A stretch of DNA of 64,000 nucleotides, taken from assembly GCA_005405945.1 (NCBI GenBank), contig BJHW01000002.1, forward strand, positions 124,001 through 188,000. The letters run 5' to 3'. The notes beneath the pieces are model-generated. The model made no database searches, was not told where the DNA came from, and was given only the letters and a program-made list of their open reading frames with translations. Position numbers and translations under genes: made by a program. Each line of letters opens with the position of its first letter. Within the stretch, counting starts at the first letter, position 1. Source of the DNA: Streptomyces violaceusniger. GTDB lineage: Bacteria > Actinomycetota > Actinomycetes > Streptomycetales > Streptomycetaceae. This document shows positions 45,572 to 54,931 of the stretch, one piece after another.

Positions 45572-46960
45572 GTGGGTTTCCTCGACCGCTCTCGCATCGT
45601 CGCAGGCGCCGGCTGGAATCGTTGGCTGATTCCTCCGGCGGCGCTCGCGATCCACTTCTCCATCGGCCAGGCGTACGCCTGGAGCGTCTTTAAGATTCCC
45701 CTGGAAGATTCCCTAGACATCTCGGGAACGGCTAGCGCCCTCCCGTTCCAGATCGGCATTCTGGTGCTCGGGCTCTCCGCCGCGTTCGGGGGGACGCTGG
45801 TGGAGCGAAAAGGGCCGCGATGGGCCATGTTCGTGTCGCTCGTGGCGTTCTCGACCGGCTTCCTGGTCGCCGCCCTCGGTGTCGCCACGCGCAATTACTG
45901 GCTGGTCGTCCTCGGCTACGGCGGCATCGGCGGAGTCGGCCTCGGCATCGGGTACATCGCTCCGGTGTCCACCTTGATGAAGTGGTTTCCGGACCGGCCG
46001 GGCATGGCCACCGGTACGGCCATCATGGGTTTCGGCGGTGGCGCGCTGATCGCATCTCCCTGGTCGACCGAGATGCTCAAGGCGTTCGGCAGTGACACCA
46101 GCGGTATCGCCAAGACGTTCCTGGTGCACGGCCTGTCCTACGCCGTATTCATGTCGCTGGGCGTGCTGCTGGTGAGGGTGCCGCCCGAGGGCTGGCGGCC
46201 GGTCGGCTGGACGCCCCGTGTCGACGCCGGCAAGAGGCTCGTCACCACCGCGAACGTATCGGCCAGGAACGCGGTGCGCACGCCGCAGTTCTGGCTGCTC
46301 TGGGTCGTGCTGTGCATGAACGTTACTGCTGGTATCGGGATCCTGGAGAAGGCCGCCCCGATGATCCAGGACTTCTTCCACGACACGGCGAGCCCGGTGA
46401 GCGCGAGCGCCGCCACCGGGTTCGTCGCGCTGCTGTCCCTGGCCAACATGGCCGGCCGCTTCGTGTGGTCCTCGGTCTCCGACGTGGTCGGCCGGAAGAA
46501 CATCTACCGGCTGTACCTGGGCGCCGGTGCCCTGCTCTACCTCACCATCATGCTCGAGAAGGACAGCAGCACCGCGCTGTTCGTCGCCTCGACGATGGTG
46601 ATCCTGTCGTTCTACGGCGGTGGATTCGCCACCGTTCCGGCCTACCTCAAGGACCTGTTCGGCACCTACCAGGTCGGCGCGATCCACGGCCGGCTGCTGA
46701 CCGCGTGGTCGGTCGCCGGAGTCGCCGGACCGCTCATCGTGGACTCCATCGCGGATTCCGCACATGAGGACGGGCGCTCCGGCCCGGCTCTCTACACCTT
46801 CTCGTTCTCGCTCATGATGGGGTTGCTCGTCATCGGCTTCATCGCGAACGAGCTGGTGCGTCCGGTGAATCCGAAGTTCCATGAACCGGAGCCGGCGGCC
46901 CGGGAGGAGTCGGCGCTCCCGGAGGAAACCCCCGATCCCCTTCCGGCAGAGAGGCGGTAA
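45572..46960 (+). CDS. OFA family MFS transporter (oxalate:formate antiporter-like)
   Basis: A 462-residue major facilitator with 12 helices. The N-terminal half shows IHFSIGQAYAWSVFKIPL and GERKGPR-like GTLVERKGPRWAM, the MFS loop-2 motif. Later segments GYIAPVSTLMKWFPDRPGMATG and GGGFATVPAYLKDLFGT are typical of the OFA subfamily, which exchanges or imports carboxylates. GTG 45572 follows GGAGGT. A 48-residue small-subunit gene follows at once. The transported carboxylate is not known; proximity to the acetate symporter suggests organic-acid use. Confidence 0.9.
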   Translation: MGFLDRSRIVAGAGWNRWLIPPAALAIHFSIGQAYAWSVFKIPLEDSLDISGTASALPFQIGILVLGLSAAFGGTLVERKGPRWAMFVSLVAFSTGFLVAALGVATRNYWLVVLGYGGIGGVGLGIGYIAPVSTLMKWFPDRPGMATGTAIMGFGGGALIASPWSTEMLKAFGSDTSGIAKTFLVHGLSYAVFMSLGVLLVRVPPEGWRPVGWTPRVDAGKRLVTTANVSARNAVRTPQFWLLWVVLCMNVTAGIGILEKAAPMIQDFFHDTASPVSASAATGFVALLSLANMAGRFVWSSVSDVVGRKNIYRLYLGAGALLYLTIMLEKDSSTALFVASTMVILSFYGGGFATVPAYLKDLFGTYQVGAIHGRLLTAWSVAGVAGPLIVDSIADSAHEDGRSGPALYTFSFSLMMGLLVIGFIANELVRPVNPKFHEPEPAAREESALPEETPDPLPAERR

Positions 46961-46964
46961 ACCG

Positions 46965-47111
46965 GTGACTGAGACAGACGGCGCTTCGTCGAACGCGGCG
47001 GCCAAGACGGGTTCCCCCGTGGTGATGGTCGTGGCATGGCTGTGGGTGGCGGTGCCGTTTCTGTACGGCGTCTATCAGCTGGCGGAGAAAAGCAGCAAGT
47101 TGTTCGAGTAA
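46965..47111 (+). CDS. MFS transporter small subunit
   Basis: A 48-residue single-helix protein (VVMVVAWLWVAVPFLYGVYQL) with a short polar N-terminus and a charged tail AEKSSKLFE. Such small proteins regularly follow OFA-type transporter genes in actinobacteria and are annotated as small subunits. GTG 46965 lies four bases after the transporter stop. Because of its size it is easily missed. Confidence 0.85.
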   Translation: MTETDGASSNAAAKTGSPVVMVVAWLWVAVPFLYGVYQLAEKSSKLFE

Positions 47112-47254
47112 AGGCAGGCGCGCCGACGCATCGCCGCAGCGATGGGCCGGCGCGCTGCCGGGCGTTCGACTTTCCCCATCCGGGGAAATCCCAGGAGAAA
47201 CGGCATCGTGATACATCCCTGTGGGCAAGCCGGTCCGAGCGCGGAGCGCGCCTC

Positions 47255-50149
47255 ATGACCCCGGGCAGGCATGCGGCCGCGCGTGACCGCTCGGCGTCGT
47301 GGTGGGCCGGCGTCGTGGAGTGGCGCAACTGGCGGCTGCCGGTGAAGCTGGGTGCCGTTCTGGTGGTGCCCGCTCTGCTCGCCGTGGGCTTGGGCGTCGT
47401 ACAGATCCAGCGCGACGTCGAGCGCGCCAACTCGTACGCGGACGTGCAGCGGCTGGTCAAGCTGCGCGGTGGACTGCGGCCGCTGATCGGCGATCTGCAG
47501 ATGGAGCGCACCCTGTCGGCCGAGCGCCTGGGCGACGGCGGGTCCGGCGATCCGGCCACCCTCCGTCGGCAGACCCAGCGGGTGGACCGCGCTCAGGCCG
47601 CCGTCACCCGCACCACGCAGCGGACCCGCGGTCTGACGGGGGTTACGGCCAACCGCTACCGCGACGCGTCCAAGCTCCTGGACGGGCTGCCCGACCTGCG
47701 CGAGCGGGTGACGTCCAAGAACGTGGACCCCTGGGCCGCGGTGACCGAGTACAGCAAGATCATCAACAGTCTGCTCGACCTGGACCAGGCGCTGGGCAGC
47801 GGGTTCGGTGACGCTCAGCTGTCCGCACCGGCCAGCGCGCTGTACGACCTGGAGATGGCCCAGGAGCAGGTCCACCTCCAGCATGTGATCGTCATGGTGG
47901 CGCCCCGGCCCGGCACGCTGGAGGACCCCAAGCTCATCCGGGCGCTCCAGGAGTCCGACATCCGCATGCGGGACAAGCTGAGCGACTTCCGCGCCGTGGC
48001 CACCGCGGGGGACCAGCGCGCCTACGACCGCACGGTCACCGGTCCGGAGGTCGATCGGCGCGCCAAGCTGCTGGACGCCGTGCTGTCCCGGGCGGGTTCG
48101 CTGAACGCCGGGCAGAACGCCGCCGAAGCCCCGCCGTTCTCCGACCGCACCTGGCACCGCAGTTCGGAGGCGACCGGAAGCCTCATCAACACGGTGGAGA
48201 AGCGGCTCGCCGACCGGCTCCGCGTGACCTCCGCCAAGCTCCAGGACGAGACCAGCGACCGGGCCGGTGCGGAGTCCGTGCTGCTCTTCGCCGTGCTCCT
48301 GCTCGCCTTCGCCATCGGCATCGCCATCGCCCGGCATCTGCTGCGGTCGCTGACCGTGTTGCGCTCCACCGCGCTCGACGTGGCCGAGCGCCGACTCCCG
48401 GAGGCGGTGTCCAGCATCCGCGAGGGCGAGGTGTCCAGCACCTCGATCAGCGCCGTGCCGGTCCACACCACCGAGGAGTTCGGCCAGCTCGCGAGGGCGT
48501 TCGACGCGGTGCATGGTCAGGCCGTGCGCCTGGCCGCCGAACAGGCCGCGCTCCGCGGCGACCTGCGCGACACCCTGGTCAACCTCTCCCGGCGCAGCCA
48601 GACCCTGGTGGACCGGCTGCTGCGCCTGATGGAGCAGCTCGAATCGCACGAAGAGGACCCGGACCAGCTGGCCAGCCTCTTCAAACTGGACCACCTGGCG
48701 ACCCGTATGCGCCGCAACAACGAGAACCTGATGGTCCTGTGCGGCAGCACCCCGGTCCGCCCGTCCGAGCAGCGGGTGCAGCTGGACAGTGTGCTGCGCG
48801 CCGCGGTCTCCGAGATCGAGCACTACCGCCGGGTGGTCGTGGAGCCCGTTCCCACCGCCGAGGTGATCGGGTACGCTGCCGGTGACCTGGCGCGAATGAT
48901 CGCTGAGCTGCTCGACAACGCCACCGCGTTCTCCCCGCCGGAGACGCAGGTGACCGTCAGCAATACACTACGGCCGGACGGTTCGGCACTGATCGAGGTC
49001 CGCGACGAGGGATTTGGGATGAGCGGAGCCGAATTGGCCAAGGCTCATCGGCGCGTAGCGGGGGACGCATCCGTGGAGGTACCTACGTCCCGGCAGATGG
49101 GCTTGACCGTCGTCGGTCGGCTGGCCCGTCGCCACGGCGTCACCGTGGAGCTGATCTCGGAGCGGGACACCGGTGGCGGACTGCGCGCGGGTGTGCTGGT
49201 ACCGGCCAGGCTGATGCTCGGTGACAAGCGCGCCATCGCGGGCCGGGAGAGCTCGCTGCCCGTCCGGAAGACCTCCGCCAGGACGTCCGAGCCGGCACGG
49301 CCGCACCGTGAGCTCGGCGGCGCCCCGGCGGCACCTCTGCCGCGCCGCGTGCCCGACGGCGCCCGCTCCCTGCGCGCCGGTGACGCCCCGGCCGCGTCCG
49401 AGCACGCGGACCGCTCCCTGCCGACCCGCCCCGGCTCCTCGCGGGCGTTCACGGATCCCCAGCAGACCGGCGGACTGCCGCGCCGGGCCCCCGTCAGGCC
49501 CGGTCACCCGGCCAAGCCCGGTCACCTCACCAAGCCGGGCCGTCCCGCCCCGGTCGGCGAGGGCACGGTCGGCGAGGGCGCCCCGGTCGGCGACGGCGCA
49601 CCGGAGAAGACCGGACCCCGGTCCGGCGACGGCGGTCCGCCCGCGGACCGCCGTACCGCACAGCCGCCGGGACGGCCCGCGGTGCCCCCGCAGCGTTCGC
49701 GTCCCACCGCCCCGGACGACGCCGCCTCGCCCTGGTTCGCGTCGCCCGGGAAGGCACCGGCGGGCTCCCACGCCGAGGAGCCGCCCGACGACCGTGAACC
49801 GGCGGACCTCCGGGCGTCCGCCACCTCCCGGCGGCCCGACCCCGCCGCGTCCGGACCGCCCGACGGGAGCCGGCCGGACCCCGCGGACGAGCCCGGCCGG
49901 ATCGTCCACGAGCGGCCGGGTGCCGCGGAGGCGGGCGGCGTCACCCAGGCCGGGCTGCCCCGGCGGGTGCCGCGCCAGGGCCAGGCGGCGGACCGGGCCG
50001 AGCCGCGCACCGCCGGAGAGCGGCCAGCGCCGCGTGCCACCGCGGACGAGGCCACCGCGCGGCGGAACGCCGGCCGCACCCATTCGTTCCTCAGCAATTA
50101 CCAGTCGGGCATCCGCCGGGCTCAGCCCGACGGACGCGACGAGACATAA
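47255..50149 (+). CDS. cvnA: Conservon sensor protein CvnA (nitrate/nitrite-sensing domain histidine-kinase-like ATPase)
   Basis: A 964-residue membrane protein. Helix 1 (LGAVLVVPALLAVGLGVVQI), a four-helix extracellular NIT-type sensor (~60-330), helix 2 (AGAESVLLFAVLLLAFAIGIAIA), a HAMP-like region, a kinase-like dimer segment (VNLSRRSQTLVDRLLRLMEQLE) and a HATPase domain with AELLDNATAFSPPE, RDEGFGMS and GLTVVGRLA. The ~300-residue C-terminal tail is Pro/Arg-rich and disordered. The usual phospho-acceptor His is not evident. It heads a conservon; CvnB and CvnC follow at 30 and 16 bp. ATG 47255 has GGAG upstream; the longer frame to 47036 lacks a coding look. Confidence 0.9.
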   Translation: MTPGRHAAARDRSASWWAGVVEWRNWRLPVKLGAVLVVPALLAVGLGVVQIQRDVERANSYADVQRLVKLRGGLRPLIGDLQMERTLSAERLGDGGSGDPATLRRQTQRVDRAQAAVTRTTQRTRGLTGVTANRYRDASKLLDGLPDLRERVTSKNVDPWAAVTEYSKIINSLLDLDQALGSGFGDAQLSAPASALYDLEMAQEQVHLQHVIVMVAPRPGTLEDPKLIRALQESDIRMRDKLSDFRAVATAGDQRAYDRTVTGPEVDRRAKLLDAVLSRAGSLNAGQNAAEAPPFSDRTWHRSSEATGSLINTVEKRLADRLRVTSAKLQDETSDRAGAESVLLFAVLLLAFAIGIAIARHLLRSLTVLRSTALDVAERRLPEAVSSIREGEVSSTSISAVPVHTTEEFGQLARAFDAVHGQAVRLAAEQAALRGDLRDTLVNLSRRSQTLVDRLLRLMEQLESHEEDPDQLASLFKLDHLATRMRRNNENLMVLCGSTPVRPSEQRVQLDSVLRAAVSEIEHYRRVVVEPVPTAEVIGYAAGDLARMIAELLDNATAFSPPETQVTVSNTLRPDGSALIEVRDEGFGMSGAELAKAHRRVAGDASVEVPTSRQMGLTVVGRLARRHGVTVELISERDTGGGLRAGVLVPARLMLGDKRAIAGRESSLPVRKTSARTSEPARPHRELGGAPAAPLPRRVPDGARSLRAGDAPAASEHADRSLPTRPGSSRAFTDPQQTGGLPRRAPVRPGHPAKPGHLTKPGRPAPVGEGTVGEGAPVGDGAPEKTGPRSGDGGPPADRRTAQPPGRPAVPPQRSRPTAPDDAASPWFASPGKAPAGSHAEEPPDDREPADLRASATSRRPDPAASGPPDGSRPDPADEPGRIVHERPGAAEAGGVTQAGLPRRVPRQGQAADRAEPRTAGERPAPRATADEATARRNAGRTHSFLSNYQSGIRRAQPDGRDET

Positions 50150-50179
50150 GGTCTCAGCGAAGATGGACAGGAAGAACCC

Positions 50180-50629
50180 ATGACCTCACCCCAGCTGCGG
50201 GAGGTGAGCCAGTTCGGATGGCTGGTCACCAACTTCACCGAGCGTGTGCCCAATGTGGCGCACGCCGTGGTGGTCTCGGCCGACGGGCTGTTGCTCACCG
50301 CGTCGGACGGGCTGGTGGCCGATCGGGCCGAGCAGGTCGCCACCATCGCCGCCGGGGCCATCAGCCTGATCCAGGGCGCCGCCCAGTGCATGGACACCGG
50401 TGATGTGCGGTCGTCCGTGATCCAGATGGAGCTCGGGAACATGCTCCTGATGTCGATCAAGGACGGCTCGTGCCTCGTGGTGCTGGCGGCGCCGGACTGC
50501 GAGATCGGTCAGGTGGCGTACGAGATGACGGTACTGGTCGACCAGGTCGGCGAGATGCTGACCCCGGAACTCCGCGCCGAGCTGCAGGAATTGAACCTGC
50601 GAGGCGTGAAGCGGACAGCAGCCCAATAG
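50180..50629 (+). CDS. cvnB: Conservon roadblock/LC7 protein CvnB
   Basis: A 149-residue roadblock-fold protein: GWLVTNFTERVPNVAHAVVVSADGLLLTASDGL and IQMELGNMLLMSIKDGSCLVVLAAPDCEIG are typical of conservon CvnB. Roadblock proteins regulate small GTPases. Here the expected partner GTPase CvnD is missing. ATG 50180 follows AGGAAG. It lies between cvnA and cvnC in one operon. Confidence 0.94.
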   Translation: MTSPQLREVSQFGWLVTNFTERVPNVAHAVVVSADGLLLTASDGLVADRAEQVATIAAGAISLIQGAAQCMDTGDVRSSVIQMELGNMLLMSIKDGSCLVVLAAPDCEIGQVAYEMTVLVDQVGEMLTPELRAELQELNLRGVKRTAAQ

Positions 50630-50645
50630 GCCGGACGGGGAGAAG

Positions 50646-51260
50646 ATGAGCACCGGTGAAGGCCCTTCCGGGCAGGGACCTGGCAGAGAACAGGGGGCGG
50701 AGGACGAACAGACCTTCGCCGACGTGCTCAACGCCTTCAGCTTCGGCAAAGGGCGACGCGGGCGGAAGCAGCCCCGGTCCGACGGGGCGCCGGAGGGCGC
50801 CCGGTCCCGCCGCCGGGGCGGGGACGCCCGGCCCGAGGAGCCCGGGGAAACCTTCCCGCGGGGGGCGTCGGAGCCGGAGCGGTCGGCGATCTGGGGCCCG
50901 GAGCACGACGGGAGCCAGGGCCCGGCCTCGCTCGTGCGCGCCTACTCGTGGACGGGCGGCCGGACCAGGTCCGACCATCACTTCGAGGTCGAGACCCTGG
51001 TGACCACCACCGAGTTGGGCCACCGCTCGATGGACACCCTCCAGGCGGACCACCGCCCGGTGATCGCGCTGTGCCAGGAGCCGCGGTCGGTGGCCGAGGT
51101 GGCGGCCATGCTCTCGGTGCCGCTGGGGGTGGCCAAGGTGCTGCTCGGCGACATGGCCGAGCACGGCCTGATCACCGTCCACCGGACGGCTTCCACGGAG
51201 GGCGACGTACCGGACGTCGCCCTGATGGAGCGCGTGCTGGTGGGGCTTCGGCGGATCTAG
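50646..51260 (+). CDS. cvnC: Conservon DUF742 protein CvnC
   Basis: A 204-residue protein. The last ~115 residues (LVRAYSWTGGRTRSDHHFEVETLVTTTE, SVAEVAAMLSVPLGVAKVLLGDMAEHGLITVH) form the DUF742 winged-helix-like domain of conservons. The first ~90 residues are an acidic/basic low-complexity extension. In typical conservons the cvnC end overlaps cvnD, the GTPase gene. Here it is followed by an intergenic region and an unrelated ABC importer, so the conservon is incomplete. Confidence 0.93.
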   Translation: MSTGEGPSGQGPGREQGAEDEQTFADVLNAFSFGKGRRGRKQPRSDGAPEGARSRRRGGDARPEEPGETFPRGASEPERSAIWGPEHDGSQGPASLVRAYSWTGGRTRSDHHFEVETLVTTTELGHRSMDTLQADHRPVIALCQEPRSVAEVAAMLSVPLGVAKVLLGDMAEHGLITVHRTASTEGDVPDVALMERVLVGLRRI

Positions 51261-51596
51261 GTGTGCCGTCCGGGGTTGTGCCGGATCCAGCGCCTTCGCC
51301 GCGCGGGAAGCGACAGGTGCCCGCGCGGCGCTATGTCCGCGTCTGTACGGAATGCCCGACGAGAAGCCTTCACTTGCTGATTGCTTGTGCGCGTTCACAG
51401 CCAACACTGAGCAGTTTCACGCTCTTGACGTGATTCGATCTGATCGGTTTTACTCCCTGGCACGCCGATGTCCCATCCTCGGCGGCAGAGGTACGCCCAG
51501 CCGGTATGCGGCTCCGCCGCGAGTCCGGCCCGAGTCGCCAGGTCGCTGTCCGCGACCGAGGCGGGGCCGTGCCCTCGGATCATGGAGCTCTCAGCG
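51261..51596. promoter_or_regulatory. Intergenic region with promoter and dispersed repeat before the sugar operon
   Basis: 336 bp with no supported gene. TTGACG (51425-51430) followed after 17 bp by TTTACT (51448-51453) resembles a sigma-70-type promoter for the sugar importer. Downstream, TATGCGGCTCCGCCGCG (51505-51521) is an inverted copy of the repeat found at 31264-31283 and 54820-54839. No cvnD remnant is visible. Confidence 0.55.
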
Positions 51597-52940
51597 ATGA
51601 GCCTGAACCGTTCGCGTATCCCTCCTCCCGTGCGCGGCGGTCCGTCCCGGCGTGGGGTGCTGCGTGGCGGCGGGGCGATGGCGCTCACCGGCGCCATGGG
51701 TGCCGCCGTGGCGGGATGCGGGACGGGCCTGGGGGTGGATTCCCACGGAACCGTGCACATCGAGGTGTGGCACGGGCAGACCAGCACCGCCCTGCGGGCG
51801 GTCAAGCGGCTCGTGGCCGACTTCCACCGCAGCCACCCCAAGATACGGATCGACCTGAGCGGCGGCGTGCTGGCGGACGACATGCTGCAGAAGGTGATGG
51901 CCGGTCTGGTCGCCAAATCCCCGCCCGACGTCGCCTACATCTTCGGCTCCGACCTGGCCAGCGTCGCCAGAAGCCCCCAACTGGCGGATCTGACGACGGT
52001 CGTGGAATCCGGGCGGGTGCCGTGGAAGCAGTACTGGCCCGCCGCCCGGGAGGGCGTCACCGTCGACGGCGTGGTCCGTGCGGTGCCCGCGGTGCTGGAC
52101 TCGCTCGCCGTGGTGTGCAACAAGACCCTCTTCCGCCGGGCCGGTCTTGAGCTGCCCGGCCCCGGCTGGACCTGGCGGGACTTCATCGAGACGGCCAGGA
52201 AGCTGACCGACCGCGGCAAGGGCACGTTCGGCACCGGCTGGCCCGCCGCGGGCGACGAGGACACGGTGTGGCGGATGTGGCCCATGATCTGGGATCTGGG
52301 CGGCGAGGTCATCGCCGAGGGCAAGCGCGAGATCGGGTTCGCCGGTGAACCCGGGGTCCGGTCCCTCGAGGTGCTCGCGGCACTCGCCAAGGACAGAAGC
52401 GTCTACGTCGATCCCAAACCCGGTGGCGAGCAGATGTACCAGGCGTTCGCCGCCGGCCGGCTGGGCATGGTCGCCACCGGCCCCTGGCAACTGCCCGACA
52501 TCCGCCAGGCGAAGATCGACTATCAGGTCGTCCCGCTGCCCGGCTTCAGCGGCCGGTCGGTGACCATCTCCGGCCCCGACACCTGGAGCGTGTTCGACAA
52601 CGGCTCCGCGCGGCTGAAGGCCGCTCGTACGTTCGTCGGCTGGCTGATGGAGCCCGGGCAGGCGTATCTGTGGGACACCCAGGTGGGCAGCCTGCCGCAG
52701 AGCCGGCCGGCCGAGCGCCGTCCGCAGTGGCGGGCGTACGCGGCCGGGGTGCCCGGTCTGCCGGTCTTCACCGAGGTGCTGGAGACCGCCCGGGTGCGCC
52801 CTGTCGACCGGGCCTACCCCAAGATCTCCATGCCGTTCGGCGAGGCCATCACTGCCGTCCTGCTCGGCAAGAGCACACCGGCGAAGGCGCTGCGCCGGTG
52901 CGCCGACGAGGCCAACGCGGCCATCGCGAAGGTGCGTTGA
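51597..52940 (+). CDS. Sugar ABC transporter solute-binding lipoprotein
   Basis: A 447-residue extracellular binding protein. A Tat-like start (RGGPSRRGVLRGGGAMALTGAM) ends in a lipobox AAVAGCG. The type-1 sugar-binding (MalE/CUT1) fold follows: IEVWHGQTSTALRAVKRLVADFHRSHP, QAFAAGRLGMVATGPWQLPDI, GGRSVTISGPDTWSVF-like region and AARTFVGWLM. ATG 51597 has GGAG nine bases upstream; ATG 51582 is the alternative. It precedes two permease genes. No ATPase is encoded here; Streptomyces CUT1 importers commonly share the MsiK ATPase encoded elsewhere. Confidence 0.92.
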   Translation: MSLNRSRIPPPVRGGPSRRGVLRGGGAMALTGAMGAAVAGCGTGLGVDSHGTVHIEVWHGQTSTALRAVKRLVADFHRSHPKIRIDLSGGVLADDMLQKVMAGLVAKSPPDVAYIFGSDLASVARSPQLADLTTVVESGRVPWKQYWPAAREGVTVDGVVRAVPAVLDSLAVVCNKTLFRRAGLELPGPGWTWRDFIETARKLTDRGKGTFGTGWPAAGDEDTVWRMWPMIWDLGGEVIAEGKREIGFAGEPGVRSLEVLAALAKDRSVYVDPKPGGEQMYQAFAAGRLGMVATGPWQLPDIRQAKIDYQVVPLPGFSGRSVTISGPDTWSVFDNGSARLKAARTFVGWLMEPGQAYLWDTQVGSLPQSRPAERRPQWRAYAAGVPGLPVFTEVLETARVRPVDRAYPKISMPFGEAITAVLLGKSTPAKALRRCADEANAAIAKVR

Positions 52941-52950
52941 GGAGCGTCCC

Positions 52951-53901
52951 ATGTCCCGTCTGCCCACCCCCATCACCCGCCCGGCGCCCCGCACACCGGC
53001 GCGCCCCGCACGCCGCACGGGCCGCCGGGAGGCCGCGACCGCCTGGGCGTTCGTCCTCCCCTCCGTCCTGGTCATCCTGGGCCTGAGCGTCGTCCCCGTC
53101 CTGTGGTCCCTGCTGCTGTCGTTCCAGTACAGCGACCTGCTCACCCCGAGCGTCTGGGTGGGCTGGGACAACTACCGCCAGCTGGCCGACGATCCGCAGT
53201 TCGCCCAGGCCGTGCGCAACACCCTGGAGTACACGGCGCTGTACGTACCGCTGAGCATCGGTCTGGGGCTGGCGCTCGCGCTGGTCCTCAACCGCCGCAT
53301 CCGGTTCGCCGGTCTGTACCGCACCCTGCTCTTCGTGCCGTTCGTGGTCTCGGCCGCCGCCCAGGGCGTGCTGTTCTCCTTCATCCTCGACCCGGAGTTC
53401 GGCGCGGCCAACTCGCTGCTGCACCGCCTCGGCGTCTCCCCGCAGGGGTTCCTGTCCGACCCGGCGCAGGCGCTGCTGGTCCTGGTGGGCATCTCGCTGT
53501 GGAGCGGCACCGGCTTCTGCGTCGTCATCTACCTCGCGGCCCTCCAGGACGTGCCCCGCGAACTCACCGAGGCCGCCACCCTGGACGGCGCGGAACGCCG
53601 TCATGTGCTGCGCCATGTCACCCTGCCCACCATCGCGCCGGTCAGCGTGTTCCTGCTGCTGTGGCAGACGATCAGCGCCCTCCAGGTCTTCGACCTGGTG
53701 TACGTGACGACGAAGGGCGGTCCGCTCGGATCCACCACCGTGATCGTCTACTTCGTCTGGGAGCAGGCGTTCCGCAACTTCACCGCCGGTTACGGCGCCG
53801 CGGCGGCCTACGTCCTCGGCGTCGCCCTGCTCGTGGCCGCCGCCGCGCTGCGGCTGGTCCGGCGCCGCGGCGACCGCCGTATCGAGGGAGCCACGTCATG
53901 A
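52951..53901 (+). CDS. Sugar ABC transporter permease, MalF/UgpA type
   Basis: A 316-residue permease with six helices and the EAA loop ELTEAATLDGAERRHVLRHVTLPTI. The arrangement IRFAGLYRTLLFVPFVVSAAA is typical of CUT1 MalF-like subunits. It lies ten bases after the binding lipoprotein gene and overlaps the second permease by four bases (ATGA). With its partner it forms the membrane channel of the importer. Confidence 0.93.
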   Translation: MSRLPTPITRPAPRTPARPARRTGRREAATAWAFVLPSVLVILGLSVVPVLWSLLLSFQYSDLLTPSVWVGWDNYRQLADDPQFAQAVRNTLEYTALYVPLSIGLGLALALVLNRRIRFAGLYRTLLFVPFVVSAAAQGVLFSFILDPEFGAANSLLHRLGVSPQGFLSDPAQALLVLVGISLWSGTGFCVVIYLAALQDVPRELTEAATLDGAERRHVLRHVTLPTIAPVSVFLLLWQTISALQVFDLVYVTTKGGPLGSTTVIVYFVWEQAFRNFTAGYGAAAAYVLGVALLVAAAALRLVRRRGDRRIEGATS

Positions 53902-54739
53902 CGGACCCGTCCCCACGGCGGCGGCCACGGCTGCCGTTCAGCCCGTGGCATCTGCTGCTCGCGCCACTGGCGCTGCTCTTCGCCGTACCGCTGATCTGGC
54001 TGGGGCTCAGCTCGGTGATGAGCGACGCGGAGATCAACCGCTTCCCGCCCGCGCTCTGGCCCTCCGGAATCCACCTGGACGGCTACCGCTTCGTGCTCGG
54101 CAACGCGATGTTCCCGCGCTGGTTCGCCAACTCCCTGATCGTCTCGGCCGTCGCGGTCGTGTCCAATCTGCTGCTGGGGACGCTGGGCGGATACGCCTTC
54201 GCCCGGATGCGGTTCGGCGGGTCCCGGGTGCTGCTGGTGCTGATGCTGGCCACCATGGCCATCCCGTTCCAGCTGACGATGATCCCGACCTTCCTGGTGA
54301 TGCGGAAGCTGGGGCTCGTCGACACCCTCGGGGCGCTGATCGTGCCCTCGCTGGTGACGCCGTTCGCGGTGTTCCTGCTGCGGCAGTTCTTCCTCTCCCT
54401 GCCCAGGGAGCTGGAGGAGGCCGCCTGGATCGACGGGTGTTCGCGGCTGCGGGTGCTGTTCCAGATCGTCGTCCCGCTGTCCCGCCCGGCGCTGAGCACG
54501 GTCGCCGTCCTGACCTTCCTCACCACCTGGAACGACCTGTCGTGGCCGCTCATCGCGCTGAACCACGACGCCAACTACACCCTTCAGCTGGGTCTGACCA
54601 CCTTCCGGGACAGCACCACACCCAGTGGTCGGCCGTGATGGCGGGCAACGTCATCACCGTCCTGCCGGTGCTGCTCGCCTTCCTCGCCGCCCAGAAGACC
54701 TTCGTCCGGTCGATCACCTCCACCGGCCTCAAGGGCTGA
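53898..54739 (+). CDS. Sugar ABC transporter permease, MalG/UgpE type (frame broken once)
   Basis: A ~280-residue permease partner. Six helices, with the EAA loop ELEEAAWIDGCSRLRVLFQIVVPLSRPALS and the conserved DTLGALIVPSLVTPFAVFLLRQFF. ATG 53898 overlaps the first permease stop. The frame is broken at the G3 run 54607-54609; one added G joins LGLTTFR to GQHHTQWSAVMAGNVITVLP, restoring the normal C-terminus to the stop at 54737-54739. No ATPase gene follows. Confidence 0.9.
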
Positions 54740-54819
54740 CCGGCACCGCCTAACCGCTCCGCTGGAAGTGCCCTGACCTGTCGTCGATCGTCCGCGGCGC
54801 CGTCGTGGCTGGTCGCGCC

Positions 54820-54868
54820 CACGCGGCGGAGCCGCATATCGACACAGCCCCGCGCCCCTTCGGGGCGC
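54820..54868. repeat. Dispersed repeat plus hairpin after the importer genes
   Basis: CACGCGGCGGAGCCGCATAT (54820-54839) is an exact copy of the repeat at 31264-31283. It is followed by GCGCCCC-TTC-GGGGCGC (54852-54868), a perfect stem-loop. Together they may act as a transcript-end or attenuation element between the permease and the kinase gene. Confidence 0.7.
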
Positions 54869-54931
54869 ACCCGAACCGCACCGGACTTCCATGAGGCGGC
54901 TTTGCCCCTCCCTCACCTGTCAGGAACCCGT

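Noticed and set aside
51352..51600. 82-residue plus-strand frame after cvnC, possible small gene or cvnD remnant
   Set aside because: No GTPase motifs, overlaps a promoter-like sequence and the dispersed repeat, and overlaps the start of the binding-protein gene.
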